NCBI GenBank assembly: GCA_017547265.1
Contig: JAFYQC010000319.1
Coordinates: 1 to 26,140, forward strand
Source: Kiritimatiellia bacterium
Lineage (GTDB): Bacteria; Verrucomicrobiota; Kiritimatiellia; RFP12; UBA1067
Direction: 5' to 3'
DNA: 26,140 nt
Shown here: positions 1 through 7,899 of the stretch, piece after piece
Layout: every line of letters begins with the position of its first letter
Numbering within the stretch: the stretch's first letter is position 1
The notes under the pieces: generated by a model
Databases searched by the model: none
What the model was told of the DNA's origin: nothing
What the model saw: the letters and a program-made list of their open reading frames with translations, nothing else
Translations under genes and position numbers: made by a program

Positions 1-19
1 ATTTGGGCCCATTTTTTGG

Positions 20-25
20 TATAAT
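20..25 (+). promoter_or_regulatory. -10 box of the envelope operon, leaderless arrangement
   Basis: A perfect TATAAT lies at 20-25, and only 8 bases separate it from the ATG at 34. Transcription would start at about the A of the start codon. No Shine-Dalgarno sequence is present between them. The -35 box would fall at or before the window edge and cannot be judged. Confidence 0.6.
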
Positions 26-33
26 ATACGGAC

Positions 34-906
34 ATGAAGCAGTTGTTGTCATTTGCGCTCGTCCTTGGGCTGTGCGCCGAGGTCGGGGCGTCGTGGTATT
101 GGCCGTTCTCTTCTGACGACGAGAATAAGCCACCGCGTGTCTCTGAGCTGATGGAGCCGGCGTCCGTGATGATCGACGAGGCATATGACCTCGCCGACGA
201 GGGCAAGACATCGGAAGCCGTTGACAAATACCGCGCGGCTCTTGCAGAGCTCGATCGTATCGAGGCGGAAAATCCCGATCGCGTGAAAGAACCCGAGTTC
301 AACACCCTCAAGAACAAGCGTGCAACCGTCAGGGCGGCGATCGATTCTCTGCTGCTTTCCGAGGCGCAGGACAACGCGAGGACGATAGCTATTTCCGACA
401 CGACCGAGCTCCAGAAGAAATACGACGCCAAGCACGGAAAGGCGCCGAAGGCGGAAGAGAAGGACGACGCCAAGCTCGACCCCGAGGCGACGACTGAGGT
501 GACCGAGTCGCCTGGCGAGGTCGAGGCTCCTGCCGAGCAGCCCGAGGTCATCGAGCTTCCGAGAAAGCAGAAGTCCAAGATGGCGATTGCGCTCGAGGAT
601 CTCGCGAAGCGCGACTTTGCGGCGGTTGAACTTGCCGTGAAGGAGATTCTCGAAGAGAGGCCGAACGACGCGGCGGCGCTGAACCTCAAGGCCGCTGCCG
701 AGATGGCGCAGGGCGACGCGAAGGCCGCCGAGAAGACGCTTGACCAGGCGATAATGTCGAATCCCCGCGGCTACCACGCCTACTACAACATGGCGCGGCT
801 TATGGTCGGCATGAAGGGCAACAAGTCCGGCGCGAAGCGTTACTACGAGGCGGGGAGATCCCTCGGCGGGCCGGTCGACGCGAAACTTGAGGAGCTTTTG
901 AAATGA
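34..906 (+). CDS. exported TPR-containing protein
   Basis: A 290-residue protein with an N-terminal signal peptide (basic MK, then a hydrophobic stretch to about residue 19, with a likely cleavage after VGA). An N-terminal helical repeat segment (about 45-115) is followed by an acidic, Glu/Pro/Ala-rich low-complexity linker (about 135-180). A C-terminal tetratricopeptide pair (about 185-275) has the typical small-residue pattern around 'AALNLKAAAEMAQGDAKAAE'. TPRs are protein-binding scaffolds, so a periplasmic or envelope assembly role is inferred from the signal peptide and from the LolA-like and AsmA-like genes that follow. The stop overlaps the next start as ATGA, so the three genes are probably translationally coupled. 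The specific partner is unknown. Confidence 0.85.
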   Translation: MKQLLSFALVLGLCAEVGASWYWPFSSDDENKPPRVSELMEPASVMIDEAYDLADEGKTSEAVDKYRAALAELDRIEAENPDRVKEPEFNTLKNKRATVRAAIDSLLLSEAQDNARTIAISDTTELQKKYDAKHGKAPKAEEKDDAKLDPEATTEVTESPGEVEAPAEQPEVIELPRKQKSKMAIALEDLAKRDFAAVELAVKEILEERPNDAAALNLKAAAEMAQGDAKAAEKTLDQAIMSNPRGYHAYYNMARLMVGMKGNKSGAKRYYEAGRSLGGPVDAKLEELLK

Positions 907-1490
907 TCGCGCTTGCCGCAGCCTTGCTGATTTCAACTAATGCGCCTGCGGCCGAGGTCGTGGCGAACTGTCGCTCGATGATACCGGCCGACGCCGAGCT
1001 CAAGGGGCGCATCGTCCTTAGGAGCCGCAAGGGGATTGTCCAGGCCGAATACGGCTACGACCTCGTCAGGAAGGCGGGCGCGACCGACCTCAAGCTTACG
1101 AAGGACGACAAGGACGTTGAATTCGAGAAGTCGGGGCAGATACTCGGCACCGATGTCACGTGGAGCGATTTGACGCTCGACTACCTCTGGTGGGACGATG
1201 TCTCCTTTGACGCCGAGCGCGAGGGCGAGACGGTTCACGGCCAGGTCTGCACCGTGATCGTGATGAAGAAGGGCGAAAGGCAGGTGCGCGTCTGGGTCGA
1301 CCGCAAGACGGGCGCGCTCATGCAGGCCGAGGAAATCAAAGACGGCAAGGCCGTGCGAAGACTCTGGGGAACCCGGCTCAAGAAGTTCGGGGAACGTTGG
1401 ATGGCCAACGTGATGGAAGTGGAAACCATCGGGTCTGGCCACCGTACGAAAATAACAGTTGAAGAACTAAAAGTGGAGGAATCAAAATGA
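903..1490 (+). CDS. LolA-like outer membrane lipoprotein-sorting protein
   Basis: A 195-residue protein with a short signal peptide (cut near the PAAEV region, residues 14-18). The remainder has alternating beta-strand character, including 'GRIVLRSRKGIVQAEYGYDL' and a segment ending in tryptophan-rich 'LTLDYLWWDD'. The C-terminal half reads as 'VWVDRKTGALMQAEEIKDGK' followed by 'RLWGTRLKKFGERWMANVME'. This is the pattern of the outer membrane lipoprotein-sorting family (LolA/LolB fold), which binds lipids or lipoproteins in a half-barrel. The family assignment is by recognition of the strand pattern and not by a search. It overlaps the TPR gene upstream and the AsmA-like gene downstream by 4 bases each, pointing to a lipid or lipoprotein handling operon in the periplasm. 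Confidence 0.7.
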   Translation: MIALAAALLISTNAPAAEVVANCRSMIPADAELKGRIVLRSRKGIVQAEYGYDLVRKAGATDLKLTKDDKDVEFEKSGQILGTDVTWSDLTLDYLWWDDVSFDAEREGETVHGQVCTVIVMKKGERQVRVWVDRKTGALMQAEEIKDGKAVRRLWGTRLKKFGERWMANVMEVETIGSGHRTKITVEELKVEESK

Positions 1491-2374
1491 AAGCAATCAA
1501 GGTCATCGGAAAAATCTTGCTTTGGACGCTCGCCATAGTCGTGGTGCTGCTGCTTGCGTTGCCGCTGTGGATCGGGCCTGTCGTGAAGGGCGTCGCCAAC
1601 ACCGTCGCCCCCCGCATCACGGGAACAGACTTCCACCTCGGTGAGTTCGGCCTAAATCCCTACACTGGCACTCTCCATGTGGGTGACATGCAGCTTGCGA
1701 ACCCGACGAACTTCTCCGAGAAGAACGCGGTGGACCTCAAGTCCTTTGACGTCGACTTCGCGATGACTTCGCTCGTCTTCGGCAAGAAGTACCGTGTCGA
1801 GTCCGTGGAGGTCGACGGAATCGTCATCCACAGCGACTTCCCGAAGGGCGATAACTTCATGCAGATCCTCGAAAACGCGACGGGCGACGAGGCGGAGCCG
1901 GAAGCCGAGGCGCAGGAAGGCGAGCAGCCCGATGTCGAGCCGAAGGCGCCCAAGGCCGAAGAGACCGCCGAAATCGCCAAGTCTGAGCAGGCCGAGGAGG
2001 ATGAGTCCAAGGGCGTGCAGATCGATCGCATCACTCTCAAGAACGTGACGATAAAGTACGGCCTTCCTGTTAAGATCCCGATGGACATCGAGCTTACCGG
2101 CATCGGAGCGGAATCGGAATACGGCGCTTCCTTCGCCGAGGTTTGGGATGCCGTCTTCACGAAGGTCAAGTCGGCGCTCACTGCCGTCGGCGGCGCGATA
2201 GGCGATTTGGGCAAGGGCGCGGCCAGCGCATTGAAGGACGCCGGCGGCGCTACTGCAGATTCCCTAAAAGACGCCGGTGGCGCTGCGGCAGATTCCATAA
2301 AGGATGCCAGTGGCGCTGCGGCAGATGCCCTTAAGAGCGCGGGCGACGGGCTGAAGGGCTTGTTCAAGAAATAA
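1487..2374 (+). CDS. AsmA-like membrane-anchored protein with C-terminal 11-residue repeats
   Basis: A 295-residue protein. A transmembrane helix at residues 7-30 is followed by an AsmA/DUF748-like start ('GTDFHLGEFGLNPYTGTLHV', then 'VDGIVIHSDFP'). AsmA-like proteins span the periplasm and are linked to phospholipid transport. This one is very short for the family and keeps only the N-terminal module. Residues 140-175 are an acidic Glu/Ala/Pro linker. Residues 183-215 contain another beta segment ('QIDRITLKNVTIKYGLP'). The C-terminus (about 232-295) is an Ala/Gly/Asp/Lys-rich amphipathic repeat resembling LEA or apolipoprotein helices. A good ribosome site (GGAGG, 1476-1480) precedes the ATG, which overlaps the previous stop. 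A role in envelope lipid handling is inferred. Confidence 0.7.
   Translation: MKAIKVIGKILLWTLAIVVVLLLALPLWIGPVVKGVANTVAPRITGTDFHLGEFGLNPYTGTLHVGDMQLANPTNFSEKNAVDLKSFDVDFAMTSLVFGKKYRVESVEVDGIVIHSDFPKGDNFMQILENATGDEAEPEAEAQEGEQPDVEPKAPKAEETAEIAKSEQAEEDESKGVQIDRITLKNVTIKYGLPVKIPMDIELTGIGAESEYGASFAEVWDAVFTKVKSALTAVGGAIGDLGKGAASALKDAGGATADSLKDAGGAAADSIKDASGAAADALKSAGDGLKGLFKK
2237..2335 (+). repeat. three tandem 33-bp coding repeats
   Basis: Three in-frame 33-bp units (2237-2269, 2270-2302, 2303-2335) encode 11-residue repeats of the form D-A-G/S-G-A-A/T-A-D-S/A-L/I-K at residues 251-283 of the AsmA-like protein. The 11-residue period gives an amphipathic helix. Confidence 0.85.
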
Positions 2375-2416
2375 TCTTACTAAGGCAAAACAATTCGCAG
2401 ACGAAAAGGCAGGAAT

Positions 2417-4879
2417 ATGGAAAAGAAGACACAGAAGAGGAAAGACCGCCGCGTTGAGATGTCGGTCGAGGGACTCAAGGACGACTTCGCGTGGCACCTC
2501 AGGTATTCGCTCGCAAAGGGCGACACGCGTGCGACCGAGCGCGACGAATACACCGCGTTTGCAATGGCCGTCCGCGACCGGCTCGTCGAGCGCTGGATTT
2601 CGACTCAGGAGGAGTACGCGCGCCAGAACACGAAGCGCGTCTACTACATGTCGCTCGAGTTCCTGATCGGCCGACTCCTCGGCAACAACGTCATCAACCT
2701 CAAGGCCGACCAGCTCTGCCGCGAGGCGCTTAAGGAATACGGCATTGACTGGAACAGCCTGAGGGACTACGAGTCCGACGCTGGTCTCGGCAACGGCGGT
2801 CTTGGCCGTCTCGCTGCATGCTACCTCGACTCGATGTCGACGCTGAACCTCGCGGGCATGGGCTACGGTCTTCGCTACGACTACGGCATTTTCCGCCAGA
2901 AGATCGTGAACGGCAGCCAGGTCGAGGAGCCGGACCACTGGCTCAAGAACGGCTATCCGTGGGAGATGGCGCGTCCCGAGTACGCCCAGCACGTCCACTT
3001 CGGCGGCCATGTTGAGTGCCGTACGGACGGTGGTCGCCAGCAGTGGTACTGGGTTCCCGCCGAGACGGTCGAGGGCGTTCCGTACGACCTTCCGATCGTC
3101 GGCTACGACAAGGCCGTCAACTCGCTCCGCCTCTGGAGCGCGAAGGCCGTGGACGACTTTGATCTCGCCAACTTCGACAAGGGCTCGTACGTCGAGGCCG
3201 TCGAGCAGAAGGTGCTCGCGGAGAACCTGACCAAGGTCCTCTACCCGAACGACAACACGATGCAGGGCAAGGAGCTTCGTCTTCGCCAGCAGTACTTCTT
3301 CGTCGCCTGCTCGCTTCGCGACATTCTCAGGCGCTTCCGCCAGACGAACGACAGCTGGGATGCGCTTCCCGACAAGGTGTTCATCCAGCTGAACGACACG
3401 CACCCGACGCTTGTCGTGCCTGAGCTGATGCGCATCCTCATCGACCTCGAGGGGCTCGACTGGGACAAGGCGTGGGATCTGACCCGCCGCTCCACCGGCT
3501 ACACGAACCACACGATTCTGCAGGAGGCGCTCGAGAAGTGGCCCGTTCCGATGATGGAACGACTCCTCCCCCGCCACCTCCAGATCATCTACGAGATCAA
3601 CGGCCGTTTCCTCCAGGAGATCAGCTCGCTCTATCCGGGCGACATTGCGAAGCTCCAGAGGATGTCGCTCATCGACGAGAACGGCGAGCGCTACGTCAGG
3701 ATGGCGAACCTCTGCGTCGTCGGCACGTCTTCCGTGAACGGTGTCGCCGAGCTCCACACCGAGATCCTGAAGACCACTCTTTTCAAGGACTTCTACGAGC
3801 TTTGGCCCGAGAAGTTCCACAACGTCACGAACGGCATCACGCCGCGTCGCTGGCTTCTCAAGGCGAACCCCTCGCTTTCGCAGCTCATCTCCGAGTCGAT
3901 TGGCGACAGCTGGATCACGCGCCTCGACGACCTCAAGAAGCTCGAGAAGTTCTCTAACGACTCGAACTTCCTCTCGGCGATGGCGAAGATCAAGCGCAGC
4001 AACAAGGGCCAGCTCGCGAACTGGACGAAGAAGAACCTCGGCATCGAGCTTAACCCCGACGCCATCTTCGACGTCCAGGTTAAGCGCCTCCACGAGTACA
4101 AGCGCCAGCTCATGCTCGCGCTCTACATCGTCATGTTCTACAACCGACTCCTCGGCGACAAGTCCTACGACCCCGTGCCGCGCCAGTTCATCTTCGCGGC
4201 CAAGTCGGCCCCGGGCTACTACATGGCGAAGCTCATCATCCGCTTCATCCACGGCATCGCGAACGTCGTCAACGCCAACCCGAAGACGAGGGGCAAGCTC
4301 TCCGTCGCGTTTCTCCCCGACTACCGCGTCTCGCTCGCCGAGAAGATCATGCCGGCGTCCGAGGTCTCCGAGCAGATTTCGCTCGCGGGCATGGAAGCGT
4401 CTGGCACGGGCAACATGAAGTTCATGATGAACGGCGCTCTTACGGTGGGCACCTATGACGGCGCGAACGTCGAGATCCACCGCGAGGTCGGCGACGAGAA
4501 CATGTTCCTCTTCGGCCTCAGGACCGAGGATGTGGCGAAACTCCGCCCGACCTACGTCTCGAAGGACTGGTACGCGAAGGATCCCGAGATCAAGCAGGCG
4601 CTCGACATGATCAAGTCGAACGTGTTCTCGCTTCTTGAGCCGGGTCTCTTTGAGCCGATCCTCCGCTCGCTTCTCGACTACAACGACTACTACATGCTTC
4701 TTGCCGACCTTCGCTCCTACAGCGAGGCGCAGGACCGCGTCGACGCCGCGTATCGCGATGCGAAGAAGTGGAACCGCATGTCGCTCGTCAACGTCGCGCG
4801 CTCGGGCTTCTTCTCGTCCGACCGCTCCGTGATGGAGTACGCTCGCGACATCTGGCACGTAAGCCCCGTAAAGCTCTGA
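2417..4879 (+). CDS. glgP: glycogen/starch alpha-glucan phosphorylase
   Basis: An 820-residue GT35 phosphorylase, full length for the family. It releases glucose-1-phosphate from the non-reducing ends of alpha-1,4-glucans in the cytoplasm. Diagnostic segments are 'YYMSLEFLIGRLLGNNVINL' near residue 76, 'DAGLGNGGLGRLAACYLDSM' near residue 120, 'DTHPTLVVPELMR' near 329, 'VTNGITPRRWL' near 473, and the pyridoxal-phosphate site 'EASGTGNMKFMMNGALTVGT', in which K668 is the cofactor lysine. The ATG at 2417 follows GGCAGGA with good spacing. It begins 42 bp after the AsmA-like gene and ends 4 bp before the reductase gene. Codon use is strongly biased to C/G in third positions, as expected of a well-expressed housekeeping gene. 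Confidence 0.97.
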   Translation: MEKKTQKRKDRRVEMSVEGLKDDFAWHLRYSLAKGDTRATERDEYTAFAMAVRDRLVERWISTQEEYARQNTKRVYYMSLEFLIGRLLGNNVINLKADQLCREALKEYGIDWNSLRDYESDAGLGNGGLGRLAACYLDSMSTLNLAGMGYGLRYDYGIFRQKIVNGSQVEEPDHWLKNGYPWEMARPEYAQHVHFGGHVECRTDGGRQQWYWVPAETVEGVPYDLPIVGYDKAVNSLRLWSAKAVDDFDLANFDKGSYVEAVEQKVLAENLTKVLYPNDNTMQGKELRLRQQYFFVACSLRDILRRFRQTNDSWDALPDKVFIQLNDTHPTLVVPELMRILIDLEGLDWDKAWDLTRRSTGYTNHTILQEALEKWPVPMMERLLPRHLQIIYEINGRFLQEISSLYPGDIAKLQRMSLIDENGERYVRMANLCVVGTSSVNGVAELHTEILKTTLFKDFYELWPEKFHNVTNGITPRRWLLKANPSLSQLISESIGDSWITRLDDLKKLEKFSNDSNFLSAMAKIKRSNKGQLANWTKKNLGIELNPDAIFDVQVKRLHEYKRQLMLALYIVMFYNRLLGDKSYDPVPRQFIFAAKSAPGYYMAKLIIRFIHGIANVVNANPKTRGKLSVAFLPDYRVSLAEKIMPASEVSEQISLAGMEASGTGNMKFMMNGALTVGTYDGANVEIHREVGDENMFLFGLRTEDVAKLRPTYVSKDWYAKDPEIKQALDMIKSNVFSLLEPGLFEPILRSLLDYNDYYMLLADLRSYSEAQDRVDAAYRDAKKWNRMSLVNVARSGFFSSDRSVMEYARDIWHVSPVKL

Positions 4880-4883
4880 CGAC

Positions 4884-6131
4884 ATGTTCTGCAGGGCGCT
4901 GTCAGACGGGCGGGAGGTCTCGGTCCTCGGCTATGGGGCCATGCGACTTCCCACCGTCGACGGCGGCCATGCGAACGGCTGGGCGAAGAGCGGCTATTCC
5001 GAGTCCGGGATAGACCAGGAGCTTCTTGACTCGCAGGTCAAGTACATGCTTGACCACGGCGTCAACTACTACGACACGTCTCCCGCATACTGCCGCGGCG
5101 AGTCGGAGCGACGCCTCGGAGAGGCCCTTGCGAAGAGCGGCTACGCGCGGAAGGACTATCTCATCGCCACGAAGCTTTCGAACTTCGCGCCGTCGCAGTT
5201 TCCGCTTGACGAGTGCAAGAAGATGTTCGAGAACTCGCTGAAATTCCTGAAGACTGACTACATCGACAACTATCTCCTCCACTCGATCGGCAACGGCGGC
5301 TTCGATACCTTCTCAAAGAGGTATCTCGAGAACGGCGCCCTTGACTGGTGCGTGACGCTTCGCGAGAAGCGCCAGATCAGGAACCTCGGCTTCTCCTTCC
5401 ACGGCGACCCGAAGGCGTTCGAGTGGTGCATCGAGCACCACGGCACCTACAAGTGGGATTTCTGCCAGATCCAGATGAACTACGTCGACTGGCGTCACGC
5501 GAAGGAAGTGAACGCGCGCAACCTCGACGCGAAATACCTCTACGACACGCTGACGGAACTCAAGATCCCCGTGGTCATCATGGAGCCGCTTCTCGGCGGT
5601 TCGCTCGCCCGCTTCAACGAGGCGGTCGCACGCCAGCTCGTTGCGCTCGACCCCGAGGCGTCGCTCGCGAAATGGGCGCTTCGCTTCTGCGCCAGCTTCC
5701 CGAACGTGATGACCGTCCTCTCGGGCATGACGCGCACCGAGCATATCGAGGAGAACGTCGCCACTTTCGAGAATTTCCGACCGTGCACAGACGCGGAGTT
5801 CGCGGCGCTTGAAAGGGCGGCGCTCGAGTACTTGCGCTGCGGCAACGTTCCGTGCACTTCGTGCTCCTACTGCATGCCTTGTCCGTACGGGCTCGACATC
5901 CCGTCGCTTCTACACTTCCGGAACGACGTACTCATGAAGGGCGGGAAGTCTGCAAAGGAGATTCTCGCCGCGTATGCGAAGGCCGTTCCCGAGGAGCTTC
6001 GCCGCGCAGACCACTGCACGGGTTGCGGCCTCTGCCGTCCCCACTGCCCCCAGCAGATAAACATCCCTGGCGAGATGGCGATGATCGACAGCCAGATCGA
6101 CCTTTTGAAGAACGAGGTGGCACGCAGATGA
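4884..6131 (+). CDS. aldo/keto reductase fused to a two-[4Fe-4S] ferredoxin domain
   Basis: A 415-residue protein. Residues 1-300 form an aldo/keto reductase barrel with the expected catalytic set: D64 (in YYDT), Y69, K97 (in ATKLS) and H133 (in LLHSIG). The C-terminus has cysteine clusters at 324/327/330/333 ('CTSCSYCMPCP') and 378/381/384/388 ('CTGCGLCRPHC'), each followed by proline, typical of [4Fe-4S] binding. Such fusions are common in anaerobes and are presumed to couple carbonyl or related two-electron chemistry to ferredoxin-type electron carriers. The substrate cannot be told from sequence. The gene starts 4 bp after glgP without an obvious ribosome site and overlaps the polyferredoxin gene as ATGA, so the two redox proteins are probably co-translated. 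Confidence 0.92.
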   Translation: MFCRALSDGREVSVLGYGAMRLPTVDGGHANGWAKSGYSESGIDQELLDSQVKYMLDHGVNYYDTSPAYCRGESERRLGEALAKSGYARKDYLIATKLSNFAPSQFPLDECKKMFENSLKFLKTDYIDNYLLHSIGNGGFDTFSKRYLENGALDWCVTLREKRQIRNLGFSFHGDPKAFEWCIEHHGTYKWDFCQIQMNYVDWRHAKEVNARNLDAKYLYDTLTELKIPVVIMEPLLGGSLARFNEAVARQLVALDPEASLAKWALRFCASFPNVMTVLSGMTRTEHIEENVATFENFRPCTDAEFAALERAALEYLRCGNVPCTSCSYCMPCPYGLDIPSLLHFRNDVLMKGGKSAKEILAAYAKAVPEELRRADHCTGCGLCRPHCPQQINIPGEMAMIDSQIDLLKNEVARR

Positions 6132-7387
6132 AGAAGATCCTCAAAGTCGTCGTCGCCGCTTTTGTGCTTTACGCCGTGACCGCTGCGTTCTTCGGCTTTG
6201 ACACTGACCTCGCCTGCCGCATCCAGCCCGCCGCGACAATCTGGTTTCTCGTTGTCCTTCTCCTGACGCCGCTCGTCGGACGGCTGTTCTGCGAATGCCT
6301 TTGCCCGCTTGGCATAATCCAGTCCGTCGTGAACTGGATATTCCATCCGACGACGAAGGTGCGCCGCGTCTGCACGCGTCTTCCTGAGTCGCACGCCCAG
6401 CAGACCGTTCGCTGGACGATTCTCGCCGTGTCGGGTGTGCTTGTGGCGACTGGCTTTGGCGCGGTCGGCTGGCTCTTGACGCCGTACTCCATCTACGGCA
6501 AGGCGCTGACGCTTTTCGCGCCCGGGCTCGCGCTCTTTGCCATCGTGGTTGTGCTTGCTTGCTTTGGCAAGGGGCGCATCTGGTGCAACTGGATTTGCCC
6601 TATCGGAACTCTTTTCAACCTTCTCTCCAGGAAAAGCGTCTGCGCCCACAAGATAGGTCCCGGGTGCGCGAACTGCAAGGCGTGCTTTGAGAATGGGGGA
6701 AAGTTGGAGGCTAAAGTTGGAGTTGGAGAAAAGACGATTCCACCCTCCAACTCCAACTCGGAACTCCAACTCGATTCTTCTGCTACGCGCCGCGAGGCGA
6801 TCAAGGGAGTCGCAGTTCTTGCCGCGGCCGAGGCCGTTGAGAAGACGACCGACGGCGGTTTCGCGCCTGTGTCGCTCCCCGGCGTGCCTGACCGCCCCGC
6901 GGCGGTTCTTCCGCCTGGTGCCGTGGATCGCAAGGAATTCAACGTCAAGTGTGTCGCGTGTGGGCTTTGCATTGCGAACTGCCGCGGAGGGTGCCTCTCG
7001 GCCTCTACGAGCCTCAAGCGCTTCGGTCAGCCCGAAATGGACTTCAGGCGCGGCTACTGCCTTCTCGGGTGCAATTATGCCTGCGGACACGTCTGCCCGA
7101 CGGGCGCGATCAACTGGATTCCGCGCCTCGAACGAAAGAACGTCCACATGGGCCACGCGATATGGAAGAAGGACCTCTGCATCCGCAAGGACGGAGTGGA
7201 GTGCACCGCTTGTTCGCGCAAGTGCCCGGTAGGCGCGATTCACATTGTTGAGGGATTCCCAGTCGTGGACAAGGGAGCATGCATCGGCTGCGGCGCCTGT
7301 GAGCATGTCTGCCCCGCGCGCCCGATGCCTGCGATTTTCGTCAAGGGCTTCGACCGCCAGCGCCTAGTTTGGCCAATGCCTAAGTAG
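6128..7387 (+). CDS. membrane-bound polyferredoxin (NapH-like membrane part plus NapG-like ferredoxin part)
   Basis: A 419-residue protein. I chose the ATG at 6128 because it overlaps the reductase stop and opens with a membrane helix; the frame is open further upstream, but that part runs through the reductase gene. Residues 1-170 hold about four membrane helices and two NapH/NosR-type motifs: 'GRLFCECLCPLG' (C55/C57/C59) and 'GRIWCNWICPIG'. A short cysteine pair ('CANCKACF') and a hydrophilic linker follow. At R221-R222, 'TRREAIKG' plus a hydrophobic run resembles a Tat signal lying inside the protein. The rest carries three to four ferredoxin clusters (for example 'CVACGLCIANC', 'CTACSRKCP', 'CIGCGACEHVCP'). 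A role in transferring electrons between membrane and soluble ferredoxin pools is inferred. Its natural partner is probably the upstream reductase. Confidence 0.88.
   Translation: MKKILKVVVAAFVLYAVTAAFFGFDTDLACRIQPAATIWFLVVLLLTPLVGRLFCECLCPLGIIQSVVNWIFHPTTKVRRVCTRLPESHAQQTVRWTILAVSGVLVATGFGAVGWLLTPYSIYGKALTLFAPGLALFAIVVVLACFGKGRIWCNWICPIGTLFNLLSRKSVCAHKIGPGCANCKACFENGGKLEAKVGVGEKTIPPSNSNSELQLDSSATRREAIKGVAVLAAAEAVEKTTDGGFAPVSLPGVPDRPAAVLPPGAVDRKEFNVKCVACGLCIANCRGGCLSASTSLKRFGQPEMDFRRGYCLLGCNYACGHVCPTGAINWIPRLERKNVHMGHAIWKKDLCIRKDGVECTACSRKCPVGAIHIVEGFPVVDKGACIGCGACEHVCPARPMPAIFVKGFDRQRLVWPMPK
6715..6758. repeat. 14-bp perfect inverted repeat inside the polyferredoxin linker
   Basis: AGTTGGAGTTGGAG at 6715-6728 is the exact reverse complement of 6745-6758, with a 16-base loop. 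Additional GTTGGAG and AACTCCAACTC copies flank it (6703-6710 and 6762-6772). It lies exactly in the hydrophilic linker between the membrane part and the Tat-like segment, so it is tolerated in frame. Confidence 0.85.
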
Positions 7388-7389
7388 TG
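7371..7389 (+). repeat. left copy of a 19-bp imperfect direct repeat (island edge candidate)
   Basis: The sequence GGCC-A-ATGCCTAAGTA-G-TG overlaps the last codons and stop of the polyferredoxin gene. It matches 18441-18459 at 17 of 19 positions, with a shared uninterrupted core ATGCCTAAGTA. The two copies bracket the whole accessory stretch. Confidence 0.45.
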
Positions 7390-7887
7390 ATGAAAGAAGC
7401 ATGCCGTCGCCCGAATGTGCAAAGTCAATTGGGTGTGAGCGCTTACGCGCGACCACGAACGCCGGGCTGTCGCGGCAATCGCTTCGCGATTATGATGTCG
7501 CCGCGTTGCGCTAGGACTTGAGTCGCTGCGCGACTCGCCCGCGCATCGCGTCGGCATCGCCCCTTCGGGTCTGCCGCGCCACCCGGACACGAATGCCGCC
7601 TTCGCGGCACACGAATTTACACGAATCGCTGTGAAACGCGCTGCACCATACAGCGAGAAGGAAATGCAGTTATTCCGACTGGCAATCATCCATTAGTGGG
7701 ATAGAGGTGGTCAATGTTCGTGTAGCCAGCGACGCAGGCGTTTTCGTGGTCGCGCGTACGCGCAAAGCGTAATTGGCGGCACATATGGAGCCGTATATGT
7801 GGAATCGCGACGATGCTGATATGCCGTGCTCTCGCACATAAAAATCTCGGTGGGCCCCCGAAATTCCTAATTGCGTGAATTTGCGTG
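7388..7887. other. non-coding stretch with long inverted repeat and many small hairpins
   Basis: I see no credible gene in these 500 bases. The outer feature is an inverted repeat: 7439-7463 pairs with 7737-7763 (24 of 25 left-arm positions match, plus a two-base insertion on the right). Pairing continues imperfectly inward (GTCGC/GCGAC, GGC/GCC) and outward (TGTGC/GCACA, CAATT/AATTG). Inside are small perfect hairpins built as AATCGCTTCGCGATT, GAGTCGCTGCGCGACTC and GCCGCCTTCGCGGC, and three ACACGAAT words around 7590-7625. It could be a non-autonomous mobile element remnant or a structured RNA gene. Confidence 0.6.
7439..7763. repeat. 325-bp unit bounded by about 25-bp inverted repeats
   Basis: The left arm at 7439-7463 begins GCGCTTACGCGCGACC. 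The right arm at 7737-7763, read on the opposite strand, begins GCGCGTACGCGCGACC. Both continue with ACGAA and then CGCC. No open reading frame of convincing quality lies between them. Confidence 0.7.
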
Positions 7888-7899
7888 TTTTGCTATTAT
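7871..7899 (+). promoter_or_regulatory. sigma70-like promoter of the AlbA_2 gene
   Basis: TTGCGT at 7871-7876, a 17-base spacer, then TATTAT at 7894-7899. The box lies at the head of repeat copy A. The start site would be near 7906, where the strongly conserved 90-bp block begins, giving a leader of about 140 nt before the TTG start at 8045. Confidence 0.6.

Noticed and set aside
2264..4885. An 873-residue open frame on the minus strand across glgP
   Set aside because: It is antisense to a clear glycogen phosphorylase. It has no recognisable domain and results from the GC-rich third positions of glgP.
5852..6127. Upstream extension of the polyferredoxin frame
   Set aside because: The frame is open, but its sequence is an out-of-frame reading of the aldo/keto reductase ferredoxin domain. 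The ATG at 6128 has the ATGA overlap and starts a membrane helix.
5867..7306. Minus-strand open frame across the polyferredoxin gene
   Set aside because: It is low in recognisable motifs and rich in Arg/Ala/Leu, as expected of an antisense shadow of a GC-rich gene.
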